A stretch of 64,000 nucleotides of DNA from Fibrobacterota bacterium (GCA_028287465.1 JAQBPO010000042.1:203188-267187), one strand, 5' to 3'. Shown: positions 35,604 to 44,456, counted from the first letter of the stretch. Notes: a model not told the origin generated them from the letters alone. Numbers and translations: made by a program.

Positions 35604-38600
35604 TCAGTTCATGCTCACTCTGCCGTCGTTCGCGATCAGATTGGGCGGCAAATCGAACCTGAAATACTCCGGGAAGGTGAAGGGATTCTCCCGGTCCGGG
35701 ATGTTCCCTTCGATGGCCACGTCCACGTCGTATTTCTGGGCCACGTTGAAACGCCATTTGGCCGTGAGCCCACCGGTCCGGGGCGCGAACGCGCGCGCGC
35801 CGTCGAGCAGCTTCATGAACCCCCAGGAACCGTCCACGCGCCGGCCTTGCGATCCGCCGTTCACGTTGTCGACCATTATCTCGGCGCCCTTGTAACTGTT
35901 TTCGTTGGGCCACTTGAAGGTGAAGCGGGCCGGAGGCTCGCCGGGCTTCACCGCGATCTTGTCCTCGCCCATGCGGAAGGTGACCTTGGCGGTATTGCGC
36001 GACTCCGCCAGGGTGATATTGATGTTGTAGACGCGCATGCCTGCATCCGTGTACATCCGCCGCGATACGGCATAGGCCTTGGCGATCCCGTCCAGGGCGG
36101 CCGGATTGAATTTGATGCGGATGCCGTTCCAATGCTTGGGGGAGATGGCCTCGTCCTCCACCTTGACGAACGGAGCCAGCTTGCCGTTGAAGAACTGGGT
36201 GAAGGCGCCCTTGTCCGGGCCGAAGAAGGCCTTGAAGTCCTCCATGTTGACCTCGGAGGAACCCGCCTTCAAGAGCGGGTACCTGCCGCGCAGATTCGTG
36301 CTGTAGAAGGAGAAGACCTTGGCTTTGTAGGCGGATTCAAGCTGGGTTCCAGCCGCGGCCGCCAGGTATCCGGCCACGTCCCGTACGGGATTCTCGAGCA
36401 GGGGAGGCAGCCATGCCTGGCCTTCGTAGCGGCTGCGGATCTTGTTGGCTTCATTCCAACAGGAATTCAGGGGGCTTTCGGATTTGCCTGAGAAGAGGGA
36501 CTGCGCCGCCTCCATCACATCGGCTCCGTTGTCCCCCGCCATGGAGAGCTTATTGAGGACTTCCGATAGGCCGCGCGCGGAGGTGAAATAATCCTGCAGC
36601 AAACCCGCTCCCGTGGGACCGCCGTTCAACTCCTCGACGAACTTGAATTGTTCCTTGAGCCGCTTCTTGTCGGCGTCGCGGGATTCCATCGCCATGGACA
36701 GGAGCTTGCCGGCCTTGCCCAGCTTCTTCTCGACCGCGCCGGTTCCGGCAGGAGGAGGGGCCAGCAGGTTGGTTTCCGCGAGCAGGCGCGCCAATACGGC
36801 GGGCAGGCCCTGGGTGGCTGAGGCGAATCCGCTCAGCTTGCCCGCGGCCTGGCCGGGCTCTTGCGGCAAACGGACGGACAGGCCCTGCAGGAACCGCATC
36901 CATTCCTCGGCGTATTCCTGGTAATACTTGTCGACCAGGGCGCGATAGAGCTGCTTCTGATCCTGCATCTCAGGGGGCAGGGTCGCCACCGCCCCTTCCC
37001 CCAGGACCCAATCCCGCTGGTGCGGTTGCTCTGCCCCCTCGGCGAGGCGGTCCATGACATTGTCGTCGAAGGCGGCCTTGGTATAGAAGCCCCGGATCTT
37101 GGCGGTGTTCTTCAGAGCGCCGTCCGCGGGCACTCCCATATCGGTGAGGGCCAGATCGCGCGCCGGGTCTTCGCCCCCCACGATGGAGGCGTACAGGCCT
37201 TCTATGCTGGGGGTTCCCATCAGGACCTGGCGTGCGCCTTGCACTATGGCCGGATCCCCGCGATCCAGGGGAGCGATATCGCCGTCCAGGAAACGTTCGG
37301 CGAAAAAGGCGGCATGGTCTTCCATGCCGGTTTCGAGATTGTTGGGGAGGTTCTCGACGCCGAACTTGTGCGTGGCTTCCTGGGCCCACAGGGGCGCCAG
37401 CTGGGAGGCGAGCTCGGGCGGCTTCATCTCCTTCAGATGCATCTGGCCTTCGGAGGTGAGCATCAGGTACAGCTTCAGGTTGTCATGGACCTGGCCATGG
37501 GTGGAAGGGTTGTAGAACTTGGAAGAGACTTCCAGGGTCGCGGCCAGGCTGCGCAAGGCGTCGAACCCGGCCATGCGGGCCACCTCGATGGTGTGCGCCG
37601 TGCTGGCGAGTTCCAGGGCCTCGGACGAATGGCGGAAGCCGGGAGGCAGATGGCCGCCGCCATTGGCCTGGATGTCCTTTATCTTGGCAAGCAAGGTATT
37701 GAGGACCTCGTATTCGGCGCGGAATTCCGCGGGGGAACGCCAACGCAGTCGTCCCGCCTCGGAAACGGCTTTGGAGACTCCGCTGAGGTAGGAACGGCTC
37801 CCGATGAATCCGATGAGCCCGTACAAGGTGATGGCCAATCCGGCGATGGCCATGACGGCCGAGGTGATGAGCGCCTGCCTGGAAAGGCTCCCCAGGCGGT
37901 AGCCCGGGATCTGGGCCAGGGACTTGTCGTTCTTGAGAACGCCCCCGAAGAGAAGGAAGGTGAACAGGGAGCGCGGGCGGCTTACGGCATCCGGTTTGGA
38001 AGCACCGACCCCCGCGGCCGGACCGCGCATCTTGGCTTTGTGGTCGAGGAAATGGGCCGCTTCGGCTCCCGTCCCCGAATCCTGGAAAGGGTCGCTTGCC
38101 CGCGCGAAATCGGCGGCTTCCGTGGGCATCACGCTTGTCAGGAAGAATCCGCGGAACATGGCCCGTTCGCGGCGCATGGTGTCCTTGAAGAGATGCTCCA
38201 CGAAACCGGCAAGGCGCTCCTGCGCGGCGCCGAATTCGTTGGGGAAGAGGAAGACCTGCTTCTTGCGCGCGGAGTCGGTCAGTTGCGACAGGCGTTGCGC
38301 GGTCCGGGTCTGCAGGGATTCCCAGATCTTCTTGTATTCGCGTTCGAAGCGCTGGCGGGCGGGGGCGAGGTTGCCGCGCAACGCGAAGGTCGCGCCGAGC
38401 ACCTGATGGCTTTCCGGTTCCTGCATGTTCTCGAAGAACTCGCGGAACCCGGGCAAAAGATCCGCATGGGTGAAGACCAGGTAGACCGGAAGCTCAAGGC
38501 GCAACGTCCCCATGGCCATGGCGATCTTCTCGCGGTACCGGGTCGCGAGTTCGGTTACGCCGGGCCCTCCGTCCAACAGTTCGCGCAGGCTCACCACGAG

Positions 38601-39221
38601 GAGGATGCCGTCCAAGGCGGTCCGTTTGCCTTCCTTCTCGAGCTGGGTCAGCCAATATTGGAATTCATCGTCGCCCTCTTCTCCCGTCGCATAACGGGTG
38701 GGCGCCTCCAGGAAGATTCCCTGGTTGGAGAACCACCATTGGCTGAAGTGCTGGGTCTGCTTGGCCAGGTCGGCCGAGGAGGGATAGCGCCTGGGGAAGT
38801 GGATGCCGGAATGCTCGAGCAGGCTGGTCTTGCCCGCTCCTGGGTTCCCAAGCACCAGGTAAAAGCGGAAGATGTCGAGGGGATCCTGCCCCATCTTCAC
38901 CTTTCCCTTTCCCGACTGCTTCAGGATGTCCAAGGCGTTCTTGGTCTCGACCTTCAGGGGTTCCAGCCAGGGCTTGACGGCCATATCCATTTCGAAAGGG
39001 TTGGCCTGGGCCTGCTCCTGGCCCTTGAGGGCCTTCTTGAGCCGGAGGATGCTGAGGATGAGGGTCACGAGGGCCGCGAGAACGAGCGGGAGGGCGGCCC
39101 ATAGGAAGCGGGCCCCCAGGGTGCCTATGCCCATCAGTTGGAGGAGGAGGAACAACAGGGCGGCGACGAGGATGCCGGAGAAAAGGATCCAGAACGTGGC
39201 GGATTTGAAAATCTTGCTCAT
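35604..39221 (-). CDS. tssM: Type VI secretion membrane complex protein TssM (IcmF)
   Basis: A 1205-residue IcmF-family inner-membrane protein. Two N-terminal membrane spans (about 8-30 and 37-60) flank a short loop; a cytoplasmic NTPase-like domain has Walker A GNPGAGKTS (residues 125-133) and LVVSLRELL; a third span lies near 450-475 (ITSAVMAIAGLAITLYGLIGF); the long C-terminal part is periplasmic. TssM spans the envelope with TssL and normally TssJ. No tssJ lipoprotein gene is present nearby. Its ATG overlaps the tssL stop by four bases. Confidence 0.95.
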   Translation of the reverse strand: MSKIFKSATFWILFSGILVAALLFLLLQLMGIGTLGARFLWAALPLVLAALVTLILSILRLKKALKGQEQAQANPFEMDMAVKPWLEPLKVETKNALDILKQSGKGKVKMGQDPLDIFRFYLVLGNPGAGKTSLLEHSGIHFPRRYPSSADLAKQTQHFSQWWFSNQGIFLEAPTRYATGEEGDDEFQYWLTQLEKEGKRTALDGILLVVSLRELLDGGPGVTELATRYREKIAMAMGTLRLELPVYLVFTHADLLPGFREFFENMQEPESHQVLGATFALRGNLAPARQRFEREYKKIWESLQTRTAQRLSQLTDSARKKQVFLFPNEFGAAQERLAGFVEHLFKDTMRRERAMFRGFFLTSVMPTEAADFARASDPFQDSGTGAEAAHFLDHKAKMRGPAAGVGASKPDAVSRPRSLFTFLLFGGVLKNDKSLAQIPGYRLGSLSRQALITSAVMAIAGLAITLYGLIGFIGSRSYLSGVSKAVSEAGRLRWRSPAEFRAEYEVLNTLLAKIKDIQANGGGHLPPGFRHSSEALELASTAHTIEVARMAGFDALRSLAATLEVSSKFYNPSTHGQVHDNLKLYLMLTSEGQMHLKEMKPPELASQLAPLWAQEATHKFGVENLPNNLETGMEDHAAFFAERFLDGDIAPLDRGDPAIVQGARQVLMGTPSIEGLYASIVGGEDPARDLALTDMGVPADGALKNTAKIRGFYTKAAFDDNVMDRLAEGAEQPHQRDWVLGEGAVATLPPEMQDQKQLYRALVDKYYQEYAEEWMRFLQGLSVRLPQEPGQAAGKLSGFASATQGLPAVLARLLAETNLLAPPPAGTGAVEKKLGKAGKLLSMAMESRDADKKRLKEQFKFVEELNGGPTGAGLLQDYFTSARGLSEVLNKLSMAGDNGADVMEAAQSLFSGKSESPLNSCWNEANKIRSRYEGQAWLPPLLENPVRDVAGYLAAAAGTQLESAYKAKVFSFYSTNLRGRYPLLKAGSSEVNMEDFKAFFGPDKGAFTQFFNGKLAPFVKVEDEAISPKHWNGIRIKFNPAALDGIAKAYAVSRRMYTDAGMRVYNINITLAESRNTAKVTFRMGEDKIAVKPGEPPARFTFKWPNENSYKGAEIMVDNVNGGSQGRRVDGSWGFMKLLDGARAFAPRTGGLTAKWRFNVAQKYDVDVAIEGNIPDRENPFTFPEYFRFDLPPNLIANDGRVSMN

Positions 39222-40078
39222 GGGTTGGGGACTTTGCTTTGCAGTCTTTCGATGGTGGTGCGGGCGGGATCCAAGGCGCCGTCGCTCGCGAACATGAGGA
39301 GGACGTACAGAAGGGCGGAAACGATCAGGAACAGGGCGGACCCGATGACCAGCGGCCTTCCGCTCTTCTCCCGTCCCTTGACCCCCGGATGCACATAGGC
39401 GGCGGGGGAAACGGCCTTGGCCGGCCCGCCCTTCAGGCCTTCAACGCGCTTGAGCAGGTTGCGCACCACGTTGGGAAGCACTTCCGGACCGGAAAGGCGG
39501 TAACGTCCCTGGAACCCCAAGGCCAGGACGAAGTAGAACACCTCGACCACTTCCAGGTTGCGTTTGAGGTCGGGAAGCATGGCTTCCAACCGCTTGAAGA
39601 AATTCTCGCCCGCGAGGCTATCGTTGAAAAAGGAGGTGGCCAAGGGATCCGCTATCCAGGTCTCCCGGCAATTGTTCTCGGAGTTGATGACGGTCTCGTC
39701 GATGAAGGCGGCGAGGGCGTACTTGGCCTGCTCGACGGATTCAGCCGGCTTCCCGTGGGACAGGCAGGTGCGTTCGAAGTCCTTGATATACGAGGTCAGC
39801 AGACGCTTGAGCTGGTCGGCCTGGCCCAGGTTCGGGGTTTCACGGATCTTCACGCCGATGAGGAGGACATCCGTGGCCAGGATGGCCAGGCTGGGGACTT
39901 CCTTTCCCGCCGGGCCGCCGGTCCCGAACAGGGTCTGGCCCGCGCTGGCGCCGCCCTGGCCGAACATGGTCTGTACCGCGCCGTCGGCCCAGTCCATTCC
40001 ATGGCCTTGACCGAACGCGGTGCGCATGCTGGGTTGTATGGGTTGTTGCAGGACTTTTTTCTGACCGGGTTGCATCAT
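39218..40078 (-). CDS. tssL: Type VI secretion membrane complex protein TssL (DotU), with N-terminal TxFG repeats
   Basis: A 286-residue DotU-family protein. The conserved cytoplasmic domain runs from about residue 60 (LATDVLLIGVKIRETPN, AKYALAAFIDETVI, FFKRLEAML, VVEVFYFVLALGFQGRY) to a single C-terminal membrane span (PLVIGSALFLIVSALLYVLLMFA). An extra 55-residue N-terminal tail carries three similar motifs: T20-A-F-G-Q-G, T37-M-F-G-Q-G and T49-L-F-G-T-G. No peptidoglycan-binding OmpA-like domain follows the span, so anchoring must be by another protein. It couples to tssM by an ATGA overlap. Confidence 0.93.
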   Translation of the reverse strand: MMQPGQKKVLQQPIQPSMRTAFGQGHGMDWADGAVQTMFGQGGASAGQTLFGTGGPAGKEVPSLAILATDVLLIGVKIRETPNLGQADQLKRLLTSYIKDFERTCLSHGKPAESVEQAKYALAAFIDETVINSENNCRETWIADPLATSFFNDSLAGENFFKRLEAMLPDLKRNLEVVEVFYFVLALGFQGRYRLSGPEVLPNVVRNLLKRVEGLKGGPAKAVSPAAYVHPGVKGREKSGRPLVIGSALFLIVSALLYVLLMFASDGALDPARTTIERLQSKVPNP

Positions 40079-40184
40079 TGGAAACTCACCGTGATCTGCT
40101 CTCGCGTTAATCGGCTAGGGATTGGTCCCTGTCCCTTTTCGGTTTCGAACGGGTAATTCAAGCAAAGCCTCGCGCGACCGACGC

Positions 40185-41528
40185 TCACTCCGTCGTGGCC
40201 ACCAACTCCAATTTCGTGCTCGGCAGATCCGAAGGCATATGGATGGCCAAGGCCTTGGTCTGAATCACCTGTTCCCAAAGGTCGCCGCCTTGCTGGAGCC
40301 GGAAGTACTTGTAGCCCGCCTTGGCGGGGATGGCCTGGGGAGCGCTGGTTTCGGGGACCAGGGCGATACCGGGCAGGGCCGCATTGACCATCATCTCCAG
40401 ACGCCCGACCGGCCCGAGCTTGGTCTTGCGTTGTACGGTAGTGATGATCTCCACTTCCGAGGCCTGGGCCGAAACGCCGAGGTAGAATTGCTTGAGGGTA
40501 TTGAAGTCCGCGTCCTTCATGTTCGCGGAATATTGGATCGGGCTCGTCTTGGTCAGGGTGAAGATGCGGTAACCCGTGGGAACCGTCACTCCGAGCAGGG
40601 TGTCGAGCAACTGGAACAGGGGGCGGAAACAACCCTGCAAATCCCCATGGACGTATTTCGGCATGTCCGAGGCCTTGGCGTCCTGGCCGAAGCTGATGAG
40701 GCTTCCCGCGAAGCTGAGGAGCCGGCGGAAGAGGACTTCCGGATGGGCGAAGGGATTGTTGTGGAAGTGGATGATCTCCGGCAAGGCGCCGTTGATGGCG
40801 GAGAGCAGCAGGTAGTTCGTGATCGCCTCGGCGTTGAATTGGGCGATTCCCGTGCTCTTCTGGGCGCGCTGGCCCATCAGGTAATTGCTCTTCTGCAGGC
40901 AGCTTTCCATGAGCTTCTTCAATTGAAGCATCAGGCCGGCCGCCGCTATGGATCGCACCGAGGTGGGGAAGAAAGCGTCATTGGGCTGGACGCGGCCTTG
41001 TCCGTCCCGCACGAGTTCCGCGATCTTGAGGGTCTGGAATCCCGTGGGGGACTCGCCATCGAAAAGGATGCGCAGGTTCAGGCGCCCGAAAACGAGTTCC
41101 TTGGCATTGCCTCCCGAATTGGCGTCCGCGACCTCGCGGCCCTGGCCCAGGTAACGCGCGGGTTTACTCTCCGCTCCCTGGAAGGCCAGGTTGGCGTTCC
41201 CGGCTCCGAACGCCGGCAAGGCGACGAAAACCCCGAGGGACTCCCTTGCGGCGGGGAAGAAGGCTTCGAAGGGGCGCTGGTCCGGAAGGGGATCCGTGCG
41301 CGGGGATGAAAAATGCGATCCGTCCGGAAAGATGCCGGAGCAGTCGCGCACGGCGAAAAACCCGTTGTCCAGGGAGTCGCGGTCGATCTCAAGGGAGGCC
41401 AGGCCGTAATAGAACGGGGACAGGAATTGCAATCGGGCATTGACCGATGCGTCCGCGAGGAGATCGGACTGTTGCATGTGGTGGGGGGAAAGAACCATCC
41501 CCTCCAGCCAAATCACCTTATCGCTCAT
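40185..41528 (-). CDS. tssK: Type VI secretion baseplate adaptor TssK
   Basis: A 447-residue TssK: KVIWLEGMVLSPHHMQQSD at the start (the family signature WxEGMxLxPxHxQ), PFYYGLASLEIDRDSLDNGFFAV, LRILFDGESPTGFQTLKIAELV, and VHPEVLFRRLLSFAGSL-type segment (HPEVLFRRLLSFAGSLISF). TssK links the baseplate wedge to TssL/TssM. It is first in the tssKLMABC unit. The leader holds TATGCT (41585-41580) as a possible -10 element. Divergent from the PEGA-barrel gene. Confidence 0.95.
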   Translation of the reverse strand: MSDKVIWLEGMVLSPHHMQQSDLLADASVNARLQFLSPFYYGLASLEIDRDSLDNGFFAVRDCSGIFPDGSHFSSPRTDPLPDQRPFEAFFPAARESLGVFVALPAFGAGNANLAFQGAESKPARYLGQGREVADANSGGNAKELVFGRLNLRILFDGESPTGFQTLKIAELVRDGQGRVQPNDAFFPTSVRSIAAAGLMLQLKKLMESCLQKSNYLMGQRAQKSTGIAQFNAEAITNYLLLSAINGALPEIIHFHNNPFAHPEVLFRRLLSFAGSLISFGQDAKASDMPKYVHGDLQGCFRPLFQLLDTLLGVTVPTGYRIFTLTKTSPIQYSANMKDADFNTLKQFYLGVSAQASEVEIITTVQRKTKLGPVGRLEMMVNAALPGIALVPETSAPQAIPAKAGYKYFRLQQGGDLWEQVIQTKALAIHMPSDLPSTKLELVATTE

Positions 41529-41664
41529 GGATTGTTCCCGGAAGTCTGGGTTTGGCGTGCATTTCCAACGGGAAAATCTAGCATATTAATGCGTTTTTAT
41601 ATCGGCGGAAAAACTAAATTCCGTGTTTTGCGAACCGATTTCACAGATGGAAAATGGGGTCAGG

Positions 41665-42954
41665 ATGATTCGTCCGGCTAATGCACCAATTCGCCTCGCC
41701 GCCTTCTTTTTGATGGTTGCAGCCGCCTCCGTCCGCGCTACGGGATTCCTTTCCCTGGAGTCCAGTCCCACGGGCGCGGAGGTCTGGTACACGGGTCCCG
41801 ATGATCCGGACAAGAAGTACCTCGGCGACACCCCCCTCGAAAGCCGCGAACTTCCCGTGGGTCGGTACAACCTCTGGCTCATCTTGGCGAGCCACGATAC
41901 CTTGGCGATTCCGGATGTCTACGTAGCGGAAGGCCAGGTCACCCAGTTGAACCGGGAAATCCCCACCCACTACGGATATCTGGAGGTCAACACCGAGCCG
42001 GACAGCGCGGAAATCTGGCTGGACGGCGTGCGGATCGGACCCTCTCCCTATATCAACAATCTGGTGCTGCCGGGCGTTTCCAATCTCAAGGTGATGCCCC
42101 GCGAATCCCACTTCAAGAATTCCTCCCGGAACCTCTCGGTCGGAAAGGGCGATTCCATCCGCCTCGAGGTTACCGCTCCCTACCGGGATAAATCCTTTCT
42201 CCAGGAGAACCTGGCGCTCCCCACCTGGCGCTTCCAACTGGAGTCCGGTATCCAGTTCCGGTCAGCCACCGGGTTTTACGATACGGCGGGAAAGAAAATC
42301 AAAACCCCCACGGACAGCGCGGAGCTTCCCAGCCAGTGGGATTTCCCGATCGGGGTCCGGCTGGGCCTGCCGCAGGGCTTCGAGGCGCATCTTCAATTGC
42401 CTTTCCAGTCCCATACTAATCCCCAGGTCGCCAAGGATACCGTGGCCGTCTTTCCGGCCAATATGCGCGCCGGCGTCAAGTACACCTTGCGGCCCTACAA
42501 CGTTGGCTTCGATATCACCTACGGGTTGGGGTTCAAGAAGAGCGCCGTGGCGCTGGACCATGATTTCCTCGCCCTGACCGCCATCGGGGCGGCGTCCAAG
42601 GGAAAAATCCTCGGCGAGGCCCAGGCGGGTTTCGAATTCCATTTCTCCTCCAAGGCCAACAACAAATTCGATCCAGGCGACATGGCCTTCGCGCACGCGC
42701 AAGCGGGCTACCTGGTGGATCCCTTCACGCCTTATCTTGGTTTGACCGGACAATTCAGGCTGGAAGACGATATCGGCGGGAAAACCGTGAAGAACTCAGG
42801 CGGCTATGTGCTGATTCCTGAACCCGGACTGATCGTGGACGTGGCGGATTTGCTTTCCTTCCAGTTCGGCGTGCCCTTTACCATCGTGGGCAAGAACGCC
42901 GGTTCCTACTGGGGCGTGCACCTTTCCTTCAGCCTGGGACTCTCCGTCATGTGA
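41665..42954 (+). CDS. Secreted PEGA-domain protein with outer-membrane barrel-like C-terminus
   Basis: The start is uncertain among 41623, 41647 and 41665; the last gives the most compact signal peptide (MIRPANAPIRLAAFFLMVAAASVRA) after GGGG. Residues 28-110 and 110-175 are two PEGA domains (LSLESSPTGAEVWYTG, LEVNTEPDSAEIWLDGVRIG). From about residue 190 there are repeated amphipathic beta strands (WRFQLESGIQFRS, FDITYGLGFKKS, HLSFSLGLSVM) suggesting an outer-membrane barrel. It is divergent from tssK with only 136 bases between, so it may be a surface or anchoring partner of the type VI system, but this is unproven. Confidence 0.65.
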   Translation: MIRPANAPIRLAAFFLMVAAASVRATGFLSLESSPTGAEVWYTGPDDPDKKYLGDTPLESRELPVGRYNLWLILASHDTLAIPDVYVAEGQVTQLNREIPTHYGYLEVNTEPDSAEIWLDGVRIGPSPYINNLVLPGVSNLKVMPRESHFKNSSRNLSVGKGDSIRLEVTAPYRDKSFLQENLALPTWRFQLESGIQFRSATGFYDTAGKKIKTPTDSAELPSQWDFPIGVRLGLPQGFEAHLQLPFQSHTNPQVAKDTVAVFPANMRAGVKYTLRPYNVGFDITYGLGFKKSAVALDHDFLALTAIGAASKGKILGEAQAGFEFHFSSKANNKFDPGDMAFAHAQAGYLVDPFTPYLGLTGQFRLEDDIGGKTVKNSGGYVLIPEPGLIVDVADLLSFQFGVPFTIVGKNAGSYWGVHLSFSLGLSVM

Positions 42955-43051
42955 ATCGCGGCGATCCACCGAAGGTCGCGTCGGCCGGCCGGAGATCCGA
43001 TCGGCCCCGCATCCGCGGTCCTTCGGCAATTGAATCGGGGGCGGGACTTCG

Positions 43052-43094
43052 GTAAAAAAAGGCAAAGAAAAAGGGCGGGTCTTGGACCCGCCCT
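43052..43094. terminator. Intrinsic terminator between convergent genes
   Basis: A nine-base-pair GC stem, AGGGCGGGT (43072-43080) with ACCCGCCCT (43086-43094), is flanked on the left by an A-rich tract that reads as TTTTTC and TTTTTTT runs on the minus strand. It clearly terminates the leftward RG-rich gene and may also serve the rightward barrel gene. Confidence 0.8.
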
Positions 43095-43150
43095 CGCTGT
43101 TTCGTGAATTCCGAATCGGACTCCAGGCACGGCCCGGAGTCCGTTGCGTA

Positions 43151-43990
43151 TCAGGCCTTGGTTTCTTCGGTCTTGGCTTCGGATTCATCGGCCACGTCGA
43201 AGCGGGGCTTCTTCTTGGGCTGATGACGGCGGCCATGCGTGATGTCGGAGTCGTCACCGCGATTGAACATGGTGTCCTCTGCCACGACGTTCGATTCGAA
43301 CGGGGACGAAGCGGGGATGTCCTTGGCGTCCACTTCATGATCCACCGTGGACGGCAGGGGCCGGCGGGGGGACAGGGCGGGGCCGCTATGGACGGGAGCC
43401 GAGGATTCGGCGGCTACGGGAGCGGGACGTACGGAGCCTTCGACCGGGGCGGTATTCTCGCCGACGGGGGCTTCGGAACGGTTGCGATTGCGATCGCCGC
43501 CTTCACGCCCGGGTAAACCTTCGCGTCCGCCGCGTTCATGGCGATCGCCGCCGCCGCGTCCGCCGCGGTCGCCGCGATCACGGGAAAAGCGTTCGCCGCC
43601 ACGGTCGCTGCGGGGCCCGCGGTCGCCGCCATTGCGGTCGAATCCGCCTTCGCGGGGAGGGCGCTCGCCGCCGCCTTCAGGACGTTCGCTGCGGGGAGGG
43701 CGCTCGCGGTTCGGGTCGCGGGGAGGGCGTTCGCCGCCAGCGAAATCCGGACGGGGGCCGCGGGCGGGAGCGGATGCATTGGGGGCATTATTGCGGGAAG
43801 GATTGGGGCGGCTGTCGGCGTCGAGTTCATCGACCTTGACGGGCTTGAGCTTGAGCTGCGGGGACATCTTCTTGACGACGGGTTGTTCAAGCAGATAGGT
43901 GATGGTGCGGACCTTCATAAGCAAGTAGGCGCATAGGGCCAGGCTTACGGCCGATAATCCGGCCAGGATAGCAAACTGTACAGTTTCCAT
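43151..43990 (-). CDS. Membrane-anchored protein with long RG/RGG-rich region
   Basis: A 279-residue protein with one N-terminal membrane span (about 5-25: QFAILAGLSAVSLALCAYLLM), a short coiled segment, and then a disordered cytoplasmic or periplasmic region. Residues about 75-170 are extremely rich in Arg, Gly, Asp, Glu and Pro with repeated GGERPPR, RGGERF, DRGDRGG and RGGGDRH units like eukaryotic RGG boxes. The tail is acidic with a Lys/Arg patch (RRHQPKKKPRF). RGG tracts often bind RNA or form condensates; no bacterial family was recognised. No clear Shine-Dalgarno stronger than AAGAAAG is present. Coding bias in the correct frame and the terminator support expression. Confidence 0.7.
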   Translation of the reverse strand: METVQFAILAGLSAVSLALCAYLLMKVRTITYLLEQPVVKKMSPQLKLKPVKVDELDADSRPNPSRNNAPNASAPARGPRPDFAGGERPPRDPNRERPPRSERPEGGGERPPREGGFDRNGGDRGPRSDRGGERFSRDRGDRGGRGGGDRHERGGREGLPGREGGDRNRNRSEAPVGENTAPVEGSVRPAPVAAESSAPVHSGPALSPRRPLPSTVDHEVDAKDIPASSPFESNVVAEDTMFNRGDDSDITHGRRHQPKKKPRFDVADESEAKTEETKA

Positions 43991-44157
43991 GGATTGTGTG
44001 TTCTTTCTTCTTTCTAATGATGTTTTAAGGTGCGGCTAACGATGTTAAGCCATTAAAGCAGGCAGATAAGAAAGCATTGCCCGTTTCACCTTGTTCGTAT
44101 TATACCCTTTTCGTTCCGGGAAATGACTTTTCTCAGACCGAACGGGGTGGTACCCAT

Positions 44158-44412
44158 TTACGTGGATTTGGCGCTTTTCTGCACGGGAGAACCCGTGGAG
44201 AGTGTTAGTTCCGCTTCTTCGGCTTTGGTTAAAACCAAAAGGAGCCGGTCGGCCTGTCGTGTCAAGCTATTCACTCGGCTTATCAAGGACAGTACGAGGG
44301 CGAGGAAAATCAAAAACCCCAAACTCAGTAACAAATTAAGAAGTACCACAGGGATAAGGTAACAAAAGGAAACCTTTGATTCAACCGAACTTAGTACTGC
44401 ACGTCTTGACAC
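44158..44412 (-). CDS. Possible small membrane protein divergent from lexA
   Basis: An open frame of up to 84 codons encodes one strong membrane span (IPVVLLNLLLSLGFLIFLALVLSLIS) followed by a heptad-like helix (VNSLTRQADRLLLVLTKAEEAELTL). No good start is visible: GTG at 44412 overlaps the lexA operator, GTG at 44349 begins just before the span, and neither has a proper ribosome site. Base composition is lower in GC than neighbours. If real, its position behind the lexA control region would suit a small SOS-regulated membrane protein. Confidence 0.35.
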   Translation of the reverse strand: MSRRAVLSSVESKVSFCYLIPVVLLNLLLSLGFLIFLALVLSLISRVNSLTRQADRLLLVLTKAEEAELTLSTGSPVQKSAKST

Positions 44413-44430
44413 CTAATTATTTGTGCAGTA
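44395..44430. promoter_or_regulatory. Inverted half-sites flanking the lexA promoter (putative LexA operator)
   Basis: TACTGCAC (44395-44402) and GTGCAGTA (44423-44430) are perfect inverted repeats separated by 20 bases. They overlap the lexA -35 and -10 elements. The cores TGCAC and GTGCA equal the half-sites reported for Fibrobacter LexA, where they are four bases apart. Confidence 0.65.
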
Positions 44431-44434
44431 TATT
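44406..44434 (+). promoter_or_regulatory. lexA promoter
   Basis: TTGACA (44406-44411) and TATATT (44429-44434) are separated by exactly 17 bases, close to the sigma-70 optimum. Transcription should begin near 44441, giving a leader of about 16 bases that includes GGAGG (44447-44451). Confidence 0.85.
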
Positions 44435-44456
44435 CTGACTAAAACCGGAGGCTCCC

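Noticed and set aside
36861..39104. 747-codon open frame on the plus strand
   Set aside because: It lies fully antisense to tssM, whose Walker A and membrane spans are unmistakable; the frame has no recognisable protein features.
43500..43760. Tandem-repeat or CRISPR-like appearance
   Set aside because: The periodicity comes from codons for Arg/Gly-rich protein sequence; units vary in length and there are no spacers.
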